Below, one piece after another: positions 55,628 to 64,000 of a stretch of 64,000 nt of DNA. Origin of the DNA: Psychrobacter pacificensis (GTDB taxonomy: Bacteria > Pseudomonadota > Gammaproteobacteria > Pseudomonadales > Moraxellaceae); contig NZ_FNAL01000001.1 in assembly GCF_900101915.1 (NCBI RefSeq), forward strand, positions 269,334 through 333,333, given 5' to 3'. The position numbers and the translations under genes were made by a program. The notes under the pieces were generated by a model, which had not been told where the DNA came from, did no database searches, and was given only the letters and a program-made list of their open reading frames with translations. Each line of letters starts with the position of its first letter. Within the stretch, counting starts at the first letter, position 1.

Positions 55628-57250
55628 ATGACACAACTGTTGAAGCTGAAAACTATGAGCGTAGATCCAAAAAAACTCAACAAAGAAGTGGCCAAGCGCC
55701 GCACCTTTGCCATTATCTCGCATCCCGATGCTGGTAAAACCACCATGACTGAAAAGCTGTTGTTATGGGGACAAGCGATTCAGGTAGTGGGCGAAGTCAA
55801 AGGCCGTAAGACCGATCGTCATGCCACCTCAGATTGGATGAGTATGGAGCAAGAGCGCGGTATCTCAATCACCACCTCTGTCATGCAGTTCCCGTACAAA
55901 GACCACATGGTCAACCTACTAGACACCCCAGGTCACGCCGACTTTAGTGAAGATACCTATCGTACGTTGACTGCCGTGGATAGCGCACTGATGATGGTCG
56001 ATGGCGCAAAAGGTGTCGAAGAACGAACCATCAAGCTGATGGAAGTTTGTCGCATGCGCGATACGCCAATCATCTCGTTCGTCAACAAGCTCGATCGCCA
56101 GATTCGTGAGCCGCTTGAGCTACTGAGTGAAATCGAAGCGGTACTAAAGATTAAATGCGTGCCCGTCACGTGGCCGATTGGTATGGGACAGGATTTTGTT
56201 GGAGTGTATCACCTTGCAGAAGACAAAACCTACTTATACGAGAAAGGCAATGGCGGCAAGATGACCGTCTCTGAGACACGCGAAGGCTATGATTATCCTG
56301 ATATACGCGAGCGTCTCGGGCAATTGATGTTTGATGCTTTTGAGGAGTCACTCGAGCTGGTACAGATGGCGCTAGAAGAGTTCGATGTAGAGGCGTTTTT
56401 GGCAGGTGAGATGACGCCAGTTTTATTTGGCACGGCATTGGGTAACTTTGGTGTCAATATGGTACTCGATACCTTGGTCAAATACGCGCCGCCACCAAAA
56501 GCCCATCCAACGACTGAGCGTAAAGTATCAGCAACCGAGACTGACTTTACAGGCTTTGTTTTTAAAATTCAGGCAAATATGGATCCACGTCACCGTGACC
56601 GCATCGCCTTCTTGCGCGTGTGCTCTGGCAAGTACGAGAAGGGCATGAAAATGAAGCACGTGCGTCTAGGTAAAGACGTCCGTATCGCTGATGCCTTGAC
56701 ATTCTTGGCAGGCGACCGCGAGGCGCTAGAAGAAGCCTATCCGGGCGATATTATTGGTTTGCATAACCACGGAACGATCTCTATCGGTGATAGCTTCACT
56801 GAAGGCGAGGAGCTGAGCTTTACCGGTATTCCTCATTTTGCTCCTGAATTGTTCCGCCGCGTGGTACTAAAAGATCCGCTTAAATCAAAAGCCCTGCAAA
56901 AAGGACTACAGCAATTAAGTGAAGAGGGTGCCACGCAGGTATTTATGCCGCAAATCAATAATGATTTGGTCTTGGGCGCGGTTGGGGTGCTACAGTTTGA
57001 AGTGGTCGCGCATCGTCTCAAAGAAGAATACAAAGTGCAATGTACCTTTGAGCCAGTATCGATTGCCACTGTACGCTGGATTCACTGCGATGATGACGTG
57101 GCTTTGGCAAAGTTCAAGAAAAAAGCCCATGACCAGTTATCAATCGATGGTGGTGGTTATCTGACTTATCTTGCGCCATCACGGGTCAACTTACAATTGA
57201 TGCAAGATCGTTATCCAGAGATCACCTTTAGCAGCACGCGTGAGCATTAA
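55628..57250 (+). CDS. prfC: Peptide chain release factor 3
   Basis: GTPase that recycles RF1/RF2 from the ribosome after termination. G1 is [15 protein letters not shown]2 is [10 protein letters not shown]3 is [14 protein letters not shown] and G4 is NKLDR, followed by domain II ([19 protein letters not shown]) and the RF3 C-terminal domain. At 540 residues it is slightly longer than E. coli RF3. The first ATG (55628) and a second in frame at 55655 ([16 protein letters not shown]) are both possible; the second gives the more usual N-terminus, and neither has a strong Shine-Dalgarno. It is a single-gene unit. Confidence 0.96.
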   Translation: MTQLLKLKTMSVDPKKLNKEVAKRRTFAIISHPDAGKTTMTEKLLLWGQAIQVVGEVKGRKTDRHATSDWMSMEQERGISITTSVMQFPYKDHMVNLLDTPGHADFSEDTYRTLTAVDSALMMVDGAKGVEERTIKLMEVCRMRDTPIISFVNKLDRQIREPLELLSEIEAVLKIKCVPVTWPIGMGQDFVGVYHLAEDKTYLYEKGNGGKMTVSETREGYDYPDIRERLGQLMFDAFEESLELVQMALEEFDVEAFLAGEMTPVLFGTALGNFGVNMVLDTLVKYAPPPKAHPTTERKVSATETDFTGFVFKIQANMDPRHRDRIAFLRVCSGKYEKGMKMKHVRLGKDVRIADALTFLAGDREALEEAYPGDIIGLHNHGTISIGDSFTEGEELSFTGIPHFAPELFRRVVLKDPLKSKALQKGLQQLSEEGATQVFMPQINNDLVLGAVGVLQFEVVAHRLKEEYKVQCTFEPVSIATVRWIHCDDDVALAKFKKKAHDQLSIDGGGYLTYLAPSRVNLQLMQDRYPEITFSSTREH

Positions 57251-57296
57251 AACGACTGTTATCAAATCAACCGTATCACTGTATTGTTCATTGATT

Positions 57297-57321
57297 AAGA
57301 CACGCTAGCCGTGTCTTTTTT
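57297..57321 (+). terminator. Intrinsic terminator of prfC
   Basis: AAGACACG and CGTGTCTT pair around a 5-base loop, followed by TTTT, 46 bases after the stop. Confidence 0.88.
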
Positions 57322-57370
57322 ATTGTCCGTTATTTATGCGGCAAATGAGTCAAGAGAGGTTTTGAATGAT

Positions 57371-57517
57371 TATAGTTAAGTCTAAATAAAAACGATACAG
57401 GATAATAAATTCATTTGATTAAACGCTATTTTTCTTGCTTGCTGTGACTACGTCTCCAGAGGCTGCGCAAAATAGCGTTTAATCTTATTGTATCGATTTT
57501 ATAGTGAACCGACTATA
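57371..57517. repeat. Imperfect palindromic intergenic element of about 147 bp
   Basis: A nested inverted repeat. The outer ends are TATAGT (57371) and ACTATA (57517). A middle block has CGATACAGGATAA against TTATTGTATCG. A perfect inner 16-bp pair is GATTAAACGCTATTTT at 57417-57432 and its complement at 57469-57484. The 36-base centre contains GACTACGTCTCCAGAGG. It has no reading frame. The shape fits a small dispersed repeat or MITE, but only one copy was seen in this window, so repetition is unproven. Confidence 0.65.
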
Positions 57518-57612
57518 GCAACACTTCAAAAACACAAACAGTGTTCCTACAATACAGCGTCATTGTTACGGTAGAATGTATTGCAACATTTTATATTTAT
57601 AAAAGAGGATAC

Positions 57613-58467
57613 ATGAAAGCTATGGTTCAATCTCATCTTAATAGGTTCACGCTGACGCATATTTCTTTAGGCAGAGTAGGGCGTACACGGCGAATTGGTC
57701 TCTTAGCAAGCGGTTTACTGATGGGTGCCGCTAGTCTGTCCGCAAATGCAGGTAGCCTTATCAGCTCAGCAGAGTATCTCGATTATCAGTTACCAGAAAA
57801 AATTCAAAAGATGTGTACTGAGCGTGATAATTGCCCAGAAATTGAAGTCAAATATCTCAAAAGCAATCACAGCTGGATAGACAACACCGTCAATGCACGT
57901 ATTGATAATTTGGTGGTGAATAGCAAGCCAACTGAGTCAGCACCTATTAAGACGAAAAGCAGCCAGGAAGACGTCACGGCTGCGATTAATGACTTTGCGA
58001 CATCGCAGTTTCAAGATATGCCTGAAGAGGTTTCGTGGGCTTATAGCTTGATGGTGACGCCTGATTACTTGGGTCACGTCAATAACTTTGAGCTGTTCGA
58101 AATCAACTCCTACGTCTTTACTGGTGGTGCACACGGCATGCCTTATAGCGAGTATCTAACGTTTGATCTGACCACCAAAAAACAAGTCACTCTTGATGAC
58201 ATGCTGATCAAAGGCAAAAAGCCTCGTTTTGAAGCACTCGCGCATGATGCGTATAAAGCATGGGTAAAGACCGTCGCTGATGATGTCAGTAGCTATGAGA
58301 AAAGCTGGCCGTTTATGTTGAGCGACAATGTGACCTTGACAGAGACAGGGATTAACATTCGTTATCAGCACTATTCTATTGGTCCATACGCCTACGGTAT
58401 GCCGGTATTGAGCATTCCGTATAGCCAGCTTGATAAGGTCATCAAGCCTCACTTTATACCAAAATAG
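57613..58467 (+). CDS. Exported protein with DUF3298 (RsiV-like) domain
   Basis: A 284-residue protein. After a basic start and a hydrophobic segment (about 30-48, ending SLSANAG) comes a mixed region, then a DUF3298-type domain (about 180-284) with FTGGAHGMPYSEYLTFDLTTKK and ISIGPYAYGMP-like YSIGPYAYGMPVLSIPYSQL. The same fold occurs in the RsiV anti-sigma factor that binds lysozyme, but no sigma-factor gene is present here, so that role is not claimed. The ATG at 57613 has GAGGA five bases upstream; the longer frame to 57541 is rejected. Confidence 0.82.
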   Translation: MKAMVQSHLNRFTLTHISLGRVGRTRRIGLLASGLLMGAASLSANAGSLISSAEYLDYQLPEKIQKMCTERDNCPEIEVKYLKSNHSWIDNTVNARIDNLVVNSKPTESAPIKTKSSQEDVTAAINDFATSQFQDMPEEVSWAYSLMVTPDYLGHVNNFELFEINSYVFTGGAHGMPYSEYLTFDLTTKKQVTLDDMLIKGKKPRFEALAHDAYKAWVKTVADDVSSYEKSWPFMLSDNVTLTETGINIRYQHYSIGPYAYGMPVLSIPYSQLDKVIKPHFIPK

Positions 58468-58583
58468 ATCAAGCACATGACCACTAATTATGCTCTCTAT
58501 CATAGAGTGGTCAGTGAATAAAAATTGACAGTAATTTGCTTAAAATCGTTTGAAAATTAATAGAAAAAATAAGGAGTAGCAAG

Positions 58584-59777
58584 ATGACGGATAATACAGA
58601 TAGTGTGAGCACGGCAGCACAAGCCAGCACATGGCAATTAAATGCATTAACAGAGGCGCTGGGCGATCTGACACTGACAGTCGAGGATAGCTTGTCTGTT
58701 GGTCGCGGCGGTGACAATGATGTGGTACTCGGCAGCAAGCAAGTATCTCGCAATCATGCCATTCTAAGCATACTTGATGGTCAGTTATACGTAAAAGACT
58801 TAGACTCTTCTAACGGTACCTTTATCAATGATCAACGTATCGCGGGCAACGAATCAAACCGTCTACAGGCTGAGGATACGCTTGGTTTTGCAAGCTTTAG
58901 TTTTCAGGTACAAGCGCCTGTCGGTGCTACAGCAGATGAGACACTAGAGCCAGTCATAACGGACGATACAGTAAGTAGTGTCAGTGATGAGACTGCCCCA
59001 GCAGAAACTACTGAGAATTTGCATGATGAATATATCATCGAAGATCATATCGTCAGCGAACCAATCGTAAAGCAAACGAATATTGAAGAGATTTTACCCA
59101 CTGCAAAGGATGCAGAGAGTCCATCTGTCGATACTACTTCAGACACCGTAGTAGATTCAGCAAGTGCGCCTGTAGTTGACAGAGCGGAAGTGGCTGAACC
59201 AGCGACTCAAGAGCCAGTAGTTAAAGAGACAGGTATTGAGGATGTCTTGTCGGCTGCACAAAGTGCTACGCCTGCATCGATTGAAACAGCACCAGAAGAG
59301 TCAGAGCCAGTATCTGAGACGTCTGTATCTGAAACGCCTGTATCAGCGGCGACTGAGTCAACTGTAACGGAGTCAGAAGCTGTGACGACTGCAGAGCCGT
59401 TGACCCCAACAGTATCTACTGATGATGAACCAACAGTATCGCAGCCAACAGTAAGTGAAGAACCTGTAGTAAATGAAAGACCAGTAGTAAGTGAAGAGCA
59501 CGACAAAACGACAAAGACTGAATTACAAGAAGAAGCCGATCCTGAGGTTTTAAAAGCCAAGCAAGCAGCGACCTCGCAGTTTTCGGGTACGGCAAATTTA
59601 GGGCAGGCTCATGATCTTGGCACCCAAGGCAACAACGCGATGGATCAAGAAATCAGTAATCCAGCTCATACAGGACAAATAGAGAAAAAATCTAGCGGTG
59701 GTTGGTTTATATGGGTATTTGCTGCCATTTTGATTATTGGCTTGGCATTATGGCTATTTAACATGGGCGTTATGTAG
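58584..59777 (+). CDS. FHA-domain protein with C-terminal membrane anchor
   Basis: A 397-residue protein. The FHA phosphothreonine-binding domain is at about 20-105 (SVGRGGDNDVVLGSKQVSRNHA; DLDSSNGTFINDQRI). A long acidic Glu/Thr/Ser/Val linker follows (about 110-330), and one TM segment lies at the C-terminus (about 370-392, WFIWVFAAILIIGLALWLF). The linker carries a 16-residue motif twice, EPIVKQTNIEEILPTA (from 159) and EPVVKETGIEDVLSAA (from 210). A perfect AAGGAGTAG precedes the ATG. No Ser/Thr kinase gene is nearby. Partners and topology (FHA in the cytoplasm) are inferred. Confidence 0.85.
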   Translation: MTDNTDSVSTAAQASTWQLNALTEALGDLTLTVEDSLSVGRGGDNDVVLGSKQVSRNHAILSILDGQLYVKDLDSSNGTFINDQRIAGNESNRLQAEDTLGFASFSFQVQAPVGATADETLEPVITDDTVSSVSDETAPAETTENLHDEYIIEDHIVSEPIVKQTNIEEILPTAKDAESPSVDTTSDTVVDSASAPVVDRAEVAEPATQEPVVKETGIEDVLSAAQSATPASIETAPEESEPVSETSVSETPVSAATESTVTESEAVTTAEPLTPTVSTDDEPTVSQPTVSEEPVVNERPVVSEEHDKTTKTELQEEADPEVLKAKQAATSQFSGTANLGQAHDLGTQGNNAMDQEISNPAHTGQIEKKSSGGWFIWVFAAILIIGLALWLFNMGVM

Positions 59778-59918
59778 TGACATCGATCTGTAGTTTGAAT
59801 ACGAGCGTTTATCCATAGCTATTCTGACTGATAAGCAGTCCGTTACCTCAGTTAGTTTATGAAGGTTGAGGCCTGAACTTAACTGCTGTATGAATCGTCA
59901 TTCAGACAAACTGCTTTT

Positions 59919-59960
59919 TATAGCGCTAACATTCAAATACGGTGTTGGCGCTATATTTTA
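59919..59960 (+). terminator. Probable terminator between the FHA gene and trpE
   Basis: TATAGCGCTAACA pairs with TGTTGGCGCTATA over 13 bp (one G-T pair) around an 11-base loop, then TTTTA. It could instead act as an attenuator in the trpE leader; no Trp-rich leader peptide was found. Confidence 0.6.
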
Positions 59961-60014
59961 TGGTTCAGTCCACTGTTTTATTTTTTGCCATTCTGCTGCT
60001 AAGAGAGCGTTACT

Positions 60015-61511
60015 ATGATGACTTTCCAAGAATATCAAGCGTTTAAAGATCGGGGTTTTAGTCATGCACCCTTAGTCAAAAAACGTTTGATGGATGCACA
60101 GACGCCAGTGTCTGTGTTTTCCAAAGTACGTGATTTAAACGGCTCTGCATATTTGTTTGAGTCTGTGGTAGGCGGTGAGCGCTGGGCAAGATACTCGATG
60201 ATCGGCTTGGGTAGTGATCTTATTTTACAGTACGCTGATGGCAATATGACTACCAAGCGGAACGATCATATCGATACAGCAGCAGTAGAGAATCCTTTTG
60301 ATTATATCCGTCAGCTGATGGCGCAGTATCAAATGCCGACTGCTGAAGATGTGCCCACCATGCCAAGTTTTAGCGGCGGCCTAGTCGGTTACTTTGGTTA
60401 CGACATGGTACGTATCATTGAGCCTAGTGTGGGCCTATCTGACGCACCCAATCCGATGTCGATGCCAGATATGTGGCTGATGCTTTCCATGAGTGTCATT
60501 GTTTTTGATAATTTAGAAAATACCTTATCTATCATCGTCTATGCTGACTGTCAAACCGAGGAGGGCTACAGCTTAGCTATCCGTGAGTTGGAAAAAATCG
60601 AAGAGAAGTTGGCAGAACCGTCCAATTTGTCCGCGCCAGTGATGCCCACACCAAAATTTATCTCGCAAACCGGTATGGAAAAGTACTGCAGCGGCGTTAA
60701 GAAAATAAAAGACTATATCGCAGCAGGCGACGTCATGCAGGTGGTTCCAGCACAGCGGTTGACGGCAGATTACATAGGCGACTCTCTAGCCGTCTATCGT
60801 GCATTACGCTATCTAAATCCATCGCCGTATCTGTTTTTGGTGCATGGCTATACGCTTGATGATCACAAACGCTTTGATATCATTGGTGCTTCTCCTGAAA
60901 TCCTGTCCCGTATCGAAAACGGCAAAGTGACCGTACGGCCACTAGCAGGGACGCGCAAGCGTGGTCAGAATGAAGCGGAGGATCTGGCACTTGAACAAGA
61001 ACTGCTCACTGATGAAAAAGAGACTGCCGAACACTTAATGCTTATTGATTTGGGTCGCAATGATATCGGCCGTGTTTGTGAATATGACAGTGTCAAAGTT
61101 ACAGACAAGATGTTTATTGAGCGCTACTCACAAGTCATGCACATCGCGTCCAATGTGGAGGGTACGATAAGGTCTGATAAAGACGCGCTAGATGTATTTT
61201 GTGCCACGTTTCCAGCGGGTACACTATCAGGCGCGCCCAAGATTCGCGCGATGCAAATCATTGATGAGATAGAGCCAGTACGTCGGACAGTATTTGGTGG
61301 TTCAGTGGGCTATCTAGGTTGGAATGGCAATATGGATACCGCCATTGCTATTCGTACAGCAGTGATGCGTCGCGGTGAAATCCATATCCAAGCAGGCGCA
61401 GGTGTTGTTGCTGATTCTGTGCCAGAAGCGGAGTGGGATGAAACCAATAAAAAAGCATTGGCATTGGTCAAAGCGGTAAAAATGGCCTGTAATGGACTAC
61501 GCATTCGCTAG
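60015..61511 (+). CDS. trpE: Anthranilate synthase component I
   Basis: Chorismate-utilising enzyme that starts tryptophan synthesis with the TrpG glutamine amidotransferase. The N-terminal region has YLFESVVGGERWARYSMIG (about 36-54). The catalytic part has FNIIGASPEILSRI-like FDIIGASPEILSRIENG, RPLAGTRKRG, LMLIDLGRNDIGRV and FPAGTLSGAPKIRAMQIIDE. At 498 residues it is typical of separate TrpE proteins. trpG is not adjacent. The start has two consecutive ATG codons (60015 and 60018). Confidence 0.95.
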   Translation: MMTFQEYQAFKDRGFSHAPLVKKRLMDAQTPVSVFSKVRDLNGSAYLFESVVGGERWARYSMIGLGSDLILQYADGNMTTKRNDHIDTAAVENPFDYIRQLMAQYQMPTAEDVPTMPSFSGGLVGYFGYDMVRIIEPSVGLSDAPNPMSMPDMWLMLSMSVIVFDNLENTLSIIVYADCQTEEGYSLAIRELEKIEEKLAEPSNLSAPVMPTPKFISQTGMEKYCSGVKKIKDYIAAGDVMQVVPAQRLTADYIGDSLAVYRALRYLNPSPYLFLVHGYTLDDHKRFDIIGASPEILSRIENGKVTVRPLAGTRKRGQNEAEDLALEQELLTDEKETAEHLMLIDLGRNDIGRVCEYDSVKVTDKMFIERYSQVMHIASNVEGTIRSDKDALDVFCATFPAGTLSGAPKIRAMQIIDEIEPVRRTVFGGSVGYLGWNGNMDTAIAIRTAVMRRGEIHIQAGAGVVADSVPEAEWDETNKKALALVKAVKMACNGLRIR

Positions 61512-61561
61512 TTATATAGCCAGCTATGCAGCGCATATAATCACAATAGATCAGAAGAGCA

Positions 61562-61602
61562 ATTACGTTGTTATTTTTCTATCAAAAAAATAACAACGTA
61601 AT
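61562..61602. other. Long perfect inverted repeat after trpE
   Basis: ATTACGTTGTTATTTTT (61562-61578) is the exact complement of the bases ending at 61602, with a loop of about 5. A T-run lies inside the stem rather than after it. It could end trpE transcription or bind a protein, and sits about 50 bases before the tRNA promoter. Confidence 0.55.
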
Positions 61603-61654
61603 CAGTAGCTTGAATATTATTATTAAAATAATAAAAAAAAAGATAAAAAAGGGC

Positions 61655-61682
61655 TTGCGCATCTCAAAATATTTGATAGAAT
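61655..61682 (+). promoter_or_regulatory. Likely sigma-70 promoter of the tRNA-tuf operon
   Basis: TTGCGC and TAGAAT are separated by 16 bases and end 24 bases before the first tRNA. An AT-rich A-tract region (61620-61650) lies just upstream, as in strong stable-RNA promoters. Confidence 0.6.
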
Positions 61683-61705
61683 AGCCACCACTTTAGAGAG
61701 AACAA

Positions 61706-61781
<76 letters not shown>

Positions 61782-61848
61782 TCTCTTTTGAAGTAGCTTT
61801 TTATGAATTTGTCTTAAATGAGAGTCATTTTTGTTCAAAGCACCCTTA

Positions 61849-61932
61849 GGTGGGATTGGGGAGCGGTCAAACCCAACAGACTGTAAATCTGTCGCGAAAG
61901 CTTCGAAGGTTCGAATCCTTCTCCCACCACCA
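61849..61932 (+). tRNA. tRNA-Tyr (anticodon GTA)
   Basis: An 84-nt class II tRNA with a long variable arm (CGCGAAAGC). Acceptor GGTGGGA pairs with TCCCACC; the anticodon arm CAGA-CTGTAAA-TCTG gives GTA. ACCA is encoded. Confidence 0.97.
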
Positions 61933-62017
61933 TATTTTTTTAAAAGTTTGTTATAGCGCCAAGCATGCTCTATATGGTTTCTAACTCTCAACTAGAGTTA
62001 TTAAGATTAGAGTAAAT

Positions 62018-62091
62018 GCGGGTGTGGTATAATGGTAACACCTTAGCCTTCCAAGCTAATGACGCGGGTTCGATTCCCGCCACCCGCTCCA
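62018..62091 (+). tRNA. tRNA-Gly (anticodon TCC)
   Basis: Acceptor GCGGGTG pairs with CACCCGC; the anticodon arm TTAGC-CTTCCAA-GCTAA gives TCC. TCCA ends the gene. 74 nt. Confidence 0.97.
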
Positions 62092-62194
62092 TATATACAC
62101 CATCGCAAAGCCTATTAATTATTCATCACGACATCAGTTATTACTACTGTATCGTGATATTTTTTTTAGTGCAGCTCAAAGGTTTACACTATAC

Positions 62195-62269
<75 letters not shown>

Positions 62270-62480
62270 TTTATCATGTAAATCCTCTATGCTTGTTTTG
62301 CTATTTATATATAGCTTTGCGTCGATATTGAAAATATAAAATATTGAAACATATAAAATTAGTACGACAGGTAACGATTTAAAGGTGACACTGAGGTGTT
62401 GCCTTTTAGTGCTGTCAGCATATTAATAAACATTGCTTTTGATGATTCGATATCAACAGAATTAAAACTGGTAAACGAGT

Positions 62481-62798
62481 ATGCAAACGTTTATACATTA
62501 CTTTTTGCATTTTGGTTTCCCTCTCGTTATCGCAGTTGTATTTTTTAAGAAAGAGTGGAAAAAAGCATATCTGATATTGCTTGCGACTATGTTAGTTGAT
62601 TTGGATCACTTAGTAGCAGACCCGATCTTTCAGGCTAATAGATGTAGCATTAATTTTCATCCGCTACATACGTATTATGCGATGCTGGTATATGTTGCTT
62701 TGCTCTTTTTTCGTAAGCCTTTTAACATCATTGGAATTGGATTGCTTTTTCATATGTTAACGGATTTTACGGATTGTTTGATGATGTCATCTAGCTGA
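62481..62798 (+). CDS. Small integral membrane protein, DUF6122-like
   Basis: A 105-residue protein with three to four hydrophobic segments. The pattern FIHYFLHFGFPLVIAVVFF, then KAYLILLATMLVDLDHLVADP and FHPLHTYYAM, matches the DUF6122 family as I recall it. Conserved Asp and His residues (DLDH, HPLH, HMLTD) at membrane edges suggest a metal-binding or hydrolase-like site, as in YdjM-type proteins, but no activity is known. It stands between tRNA-Thr and tuf without an obvious terminator on either side. The Shine-Dalgarno is weak (ACGAG). Confidence 0.78.
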   Translation: MQTFIHYFLHFGFPLVIAVVFFKKEWKKAYLILLATMLVDLDHLVADPIFQANRCSINFHPLHTYYAMLVYVALLFFRKPFNIIGIGLLFHMLTDFTDCLMMSSS

Positions 62799-63074
62799 TA
62801 TAATAGCTTTGCACATCGAGCCGTTAAACGGTTATAAGCAGTAGCATATTTAAGACCTCTTTAGATAATAGAAAAATAGGTTTCGAGCAAGAGATGTATG
62901 ACTATTGAGGATAAGCCGGCGTATAATAACGGATACAAAAATTAGTTCGAAGTGCTGTTTGATAAGAAGCAGTGGTTCGTGCGGTTGATAGCTAGGTTTA
63001 TGATGAGTTAGTTTTATTATGAGCCATTAAACAGCTTTTTATTGATCATTCACCAAAAAAAAGAGGAAATACCC

Positions 63075-64000
63075 ATGGCAAAGGCCAAGTTTGAACGTAG
63101 CAAGCCACACGTCAACGTCGGTACCATCGGACACGTTGACCATGGTAAAACCACCCTTACCGCTGCAATCGCAACCGTAGCTGCAATCACCTCTGGTGGC
63201 GAAGCAAAAGACTACGCGTCTATTGACTCAGCACCAGAAGAAAAAGCACGTGGTATCACCATCAACACCTCACACGTAGAATATGACACAGACACACGTC
63301 ACTACGCTCACGTAGATTGCCCAGGTCACGCCGATTATGTCAAAAACATGATCACAGGTGCAGCCCAGATGGACGGCGCAATCTTAGTTGTATCAGCAAC
63401 TGACGGCCCAATGCCACAGACTCGTGAGCACATCTTGCTATCACGTCAGGTTGGCGTACCATACATCATCGTATTCATGAACAAATGTGACATGGTAGAT
63501 GACGAAGAACTACTAGAACTAGTAGAAATGGAAGTTCGTGAACTATTGAACGACTATGACTTCCCAGGTGATGACACCCCAATCATCCACGGTTCTGCTA
63601 CTGAAGCCCTAAAAGGCTCACAAGAAAAATACGGCCAACCAGCCGTTGTAGAACTACTAAACGTACTAGACACCTACATCCCAGAGCCAGAGCGTGACGT
63701 TGACAAAGCATTCCTAATGCCAATCGAAGACGTATTCTCAATCTCAGGTCGTGGTACCGTAGTAACTGGCCGTGTTGAATCTGGTATCGTAAAAGTTGGT
63801 GACGAAATCGAAATCGTTGGTATCCGTGACACTCAAAAAACCACCTGTACAGGTGTAGAGATGTTCCGTAAAATGCTTGACGAAGGTCGTGCTGGCGAAA
63901 ACTGTGGCGTACTACTACGTGGTACTAAGCGTGAAGACGTACAACGTGGCCAAGTACTAGCGAAGCCAGGTTCAATCACGCCTCACACCAAATTTGACGC
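63075..64000 (+). CDS. tuf: Translation elongation factor Tu (partial, runs off window)
   Basis: GTPase that delivers aminoacyl-tRNA to the ribosome. The frame is open from the ATG at 63075 to the window edge (308 full codons). G1 is GHVDHGKTT, the switch I region has [13 protein letters not shown]3 is [10 protein letters not shown], and G4 is NKCD; domain II starts near 210. GAGGA eight bases upstream supports the start. Codon use is very biased. It follows four tRNA genes as in tufB operons; a second tuf copy near rpsG-fusA would be expected elsewhere. Confidence 0.98.
   Translation, partial: MAKAKFERSKPHVNVGTIGHVDHGKTTLTAAIATVAAITSGGEAKDYASIDSAPEEKARGITINTSHVEYDTDTRHYAHVDCPGHADYVKNMITGAAQMDGAILVVSATDGPMPQTREHILLSRQVGVPYIIVFMNKCDMVDDEELLELVEMEVRELLNDYDFPGDDTPIIHGSATEALKGSQEKYGQPAVVELLNVLDTYIPEPERDVDKAFLMPIEDVFSISGRGTVVTGRVESGIVKVGDEIEIVGIRDTQKTTCTGVEMFRKMLDEGRAGENCGVLLRGTKREDVQRGQVLAKPGSITPHTKFD

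Noticed and set aside
57613..58467. RsiV-type anti-sigma factor with its sigma factor
   Set aside because: Only the DUF3298 domain is shared; no ECF sigma gene is adjacent.
59207..59560. 117-codon minus-strand Ser/Val/Thr-rich frame inside the FHA gene
   Set aside because: Reverse reading of the low-complexity linker; no independent support.

Overview
The window looks like chromosomal DNA of a gammaproteobacterium of the Moraxellaceae, most likely Psychrobacter or a close relative. This is inferred from the moderate-to-low GC content, the protein types, and gene neighbourhoods known from gammaproteobacteria: gacS divergent from cysM-rlmD-relA, rpsB-tsf, ileS-lspA, metX-metW, and Thr-Tyr-Gly-Thr tRNAs ahead of tuf. 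No database search was possible. The two outermost genes run off the window: an exported protein at the left edge and EF-Tu at the right edge.

Layout. 1-8 kb: a minus-strand run of repair, stringent-response and metabolic genes (mutM, relA, rlmD, a DEDD-type exonuclease, cysM). 8.5-14.6 kb: a GacS/BarA hybrid kinase, a crotonase-fold enzyme and a Bcr/CflA efflux pump. 14.9-19.4 kb: a five-gene signalling operon consisting of a solute-binding lipoprotein, a membrane kinase built from CheA parts (HPt plus CheA-type ATPase), a one-domain CheY-like regulator and two CheX-like phosphatases. 19.7-21.9 kb: rpsB-tsf with a structured leader. 22-29 kb: lytic transglycosylase, lrgAB, hflX, an acyltransferase, tas and fkpB. 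29.2-32.4 kb: a plus-strand island with a cold-shock/DUF1294 membrane protein and three tandem stand-alone HINT (intein-like) proteins, lying between fkpB and lspA-ileS. 36-48.9 kb: redox, nitrilase, BLUF photoreceptor, a D-2-hydroxyglutarate dehydrogenase-like enzyme divergent from serA, trhO, a Sel1 protein, metXW and hemH. 49-61.5 kb: a small acidic protein, a MITE-like element, an integral membrane protein, polA, ohr, a lipoprotein, prfC, a palindromic element, a DUF3298 protein, an FHA membrane protein and trpE. 61.7-64 kb: a tRNA-tuf operon with a small DUF6122 membrane gene inserted.

The two most unusual regions are the solute-binding protein / CheA-like / CheY / CheX / CheX operon and the HINT trio. 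The first looks like a complete phosphorelay with no DNA-binding output and no classical chemoreceptor. In the HINT proteins the expected Cys nucleophile is Gly, the terminal His-Asn is missing and no toxin is attached, while the block-B TxxH motif is kept; the three copies share near-identical ends and differ in the middle. Several starts were moved inward from the longest open frame on the basis of Shine-Dalgarno sequences, notably a TTG start for metX. Most convergent gene pairs are separated by a clear symmetric terminator hairpin.
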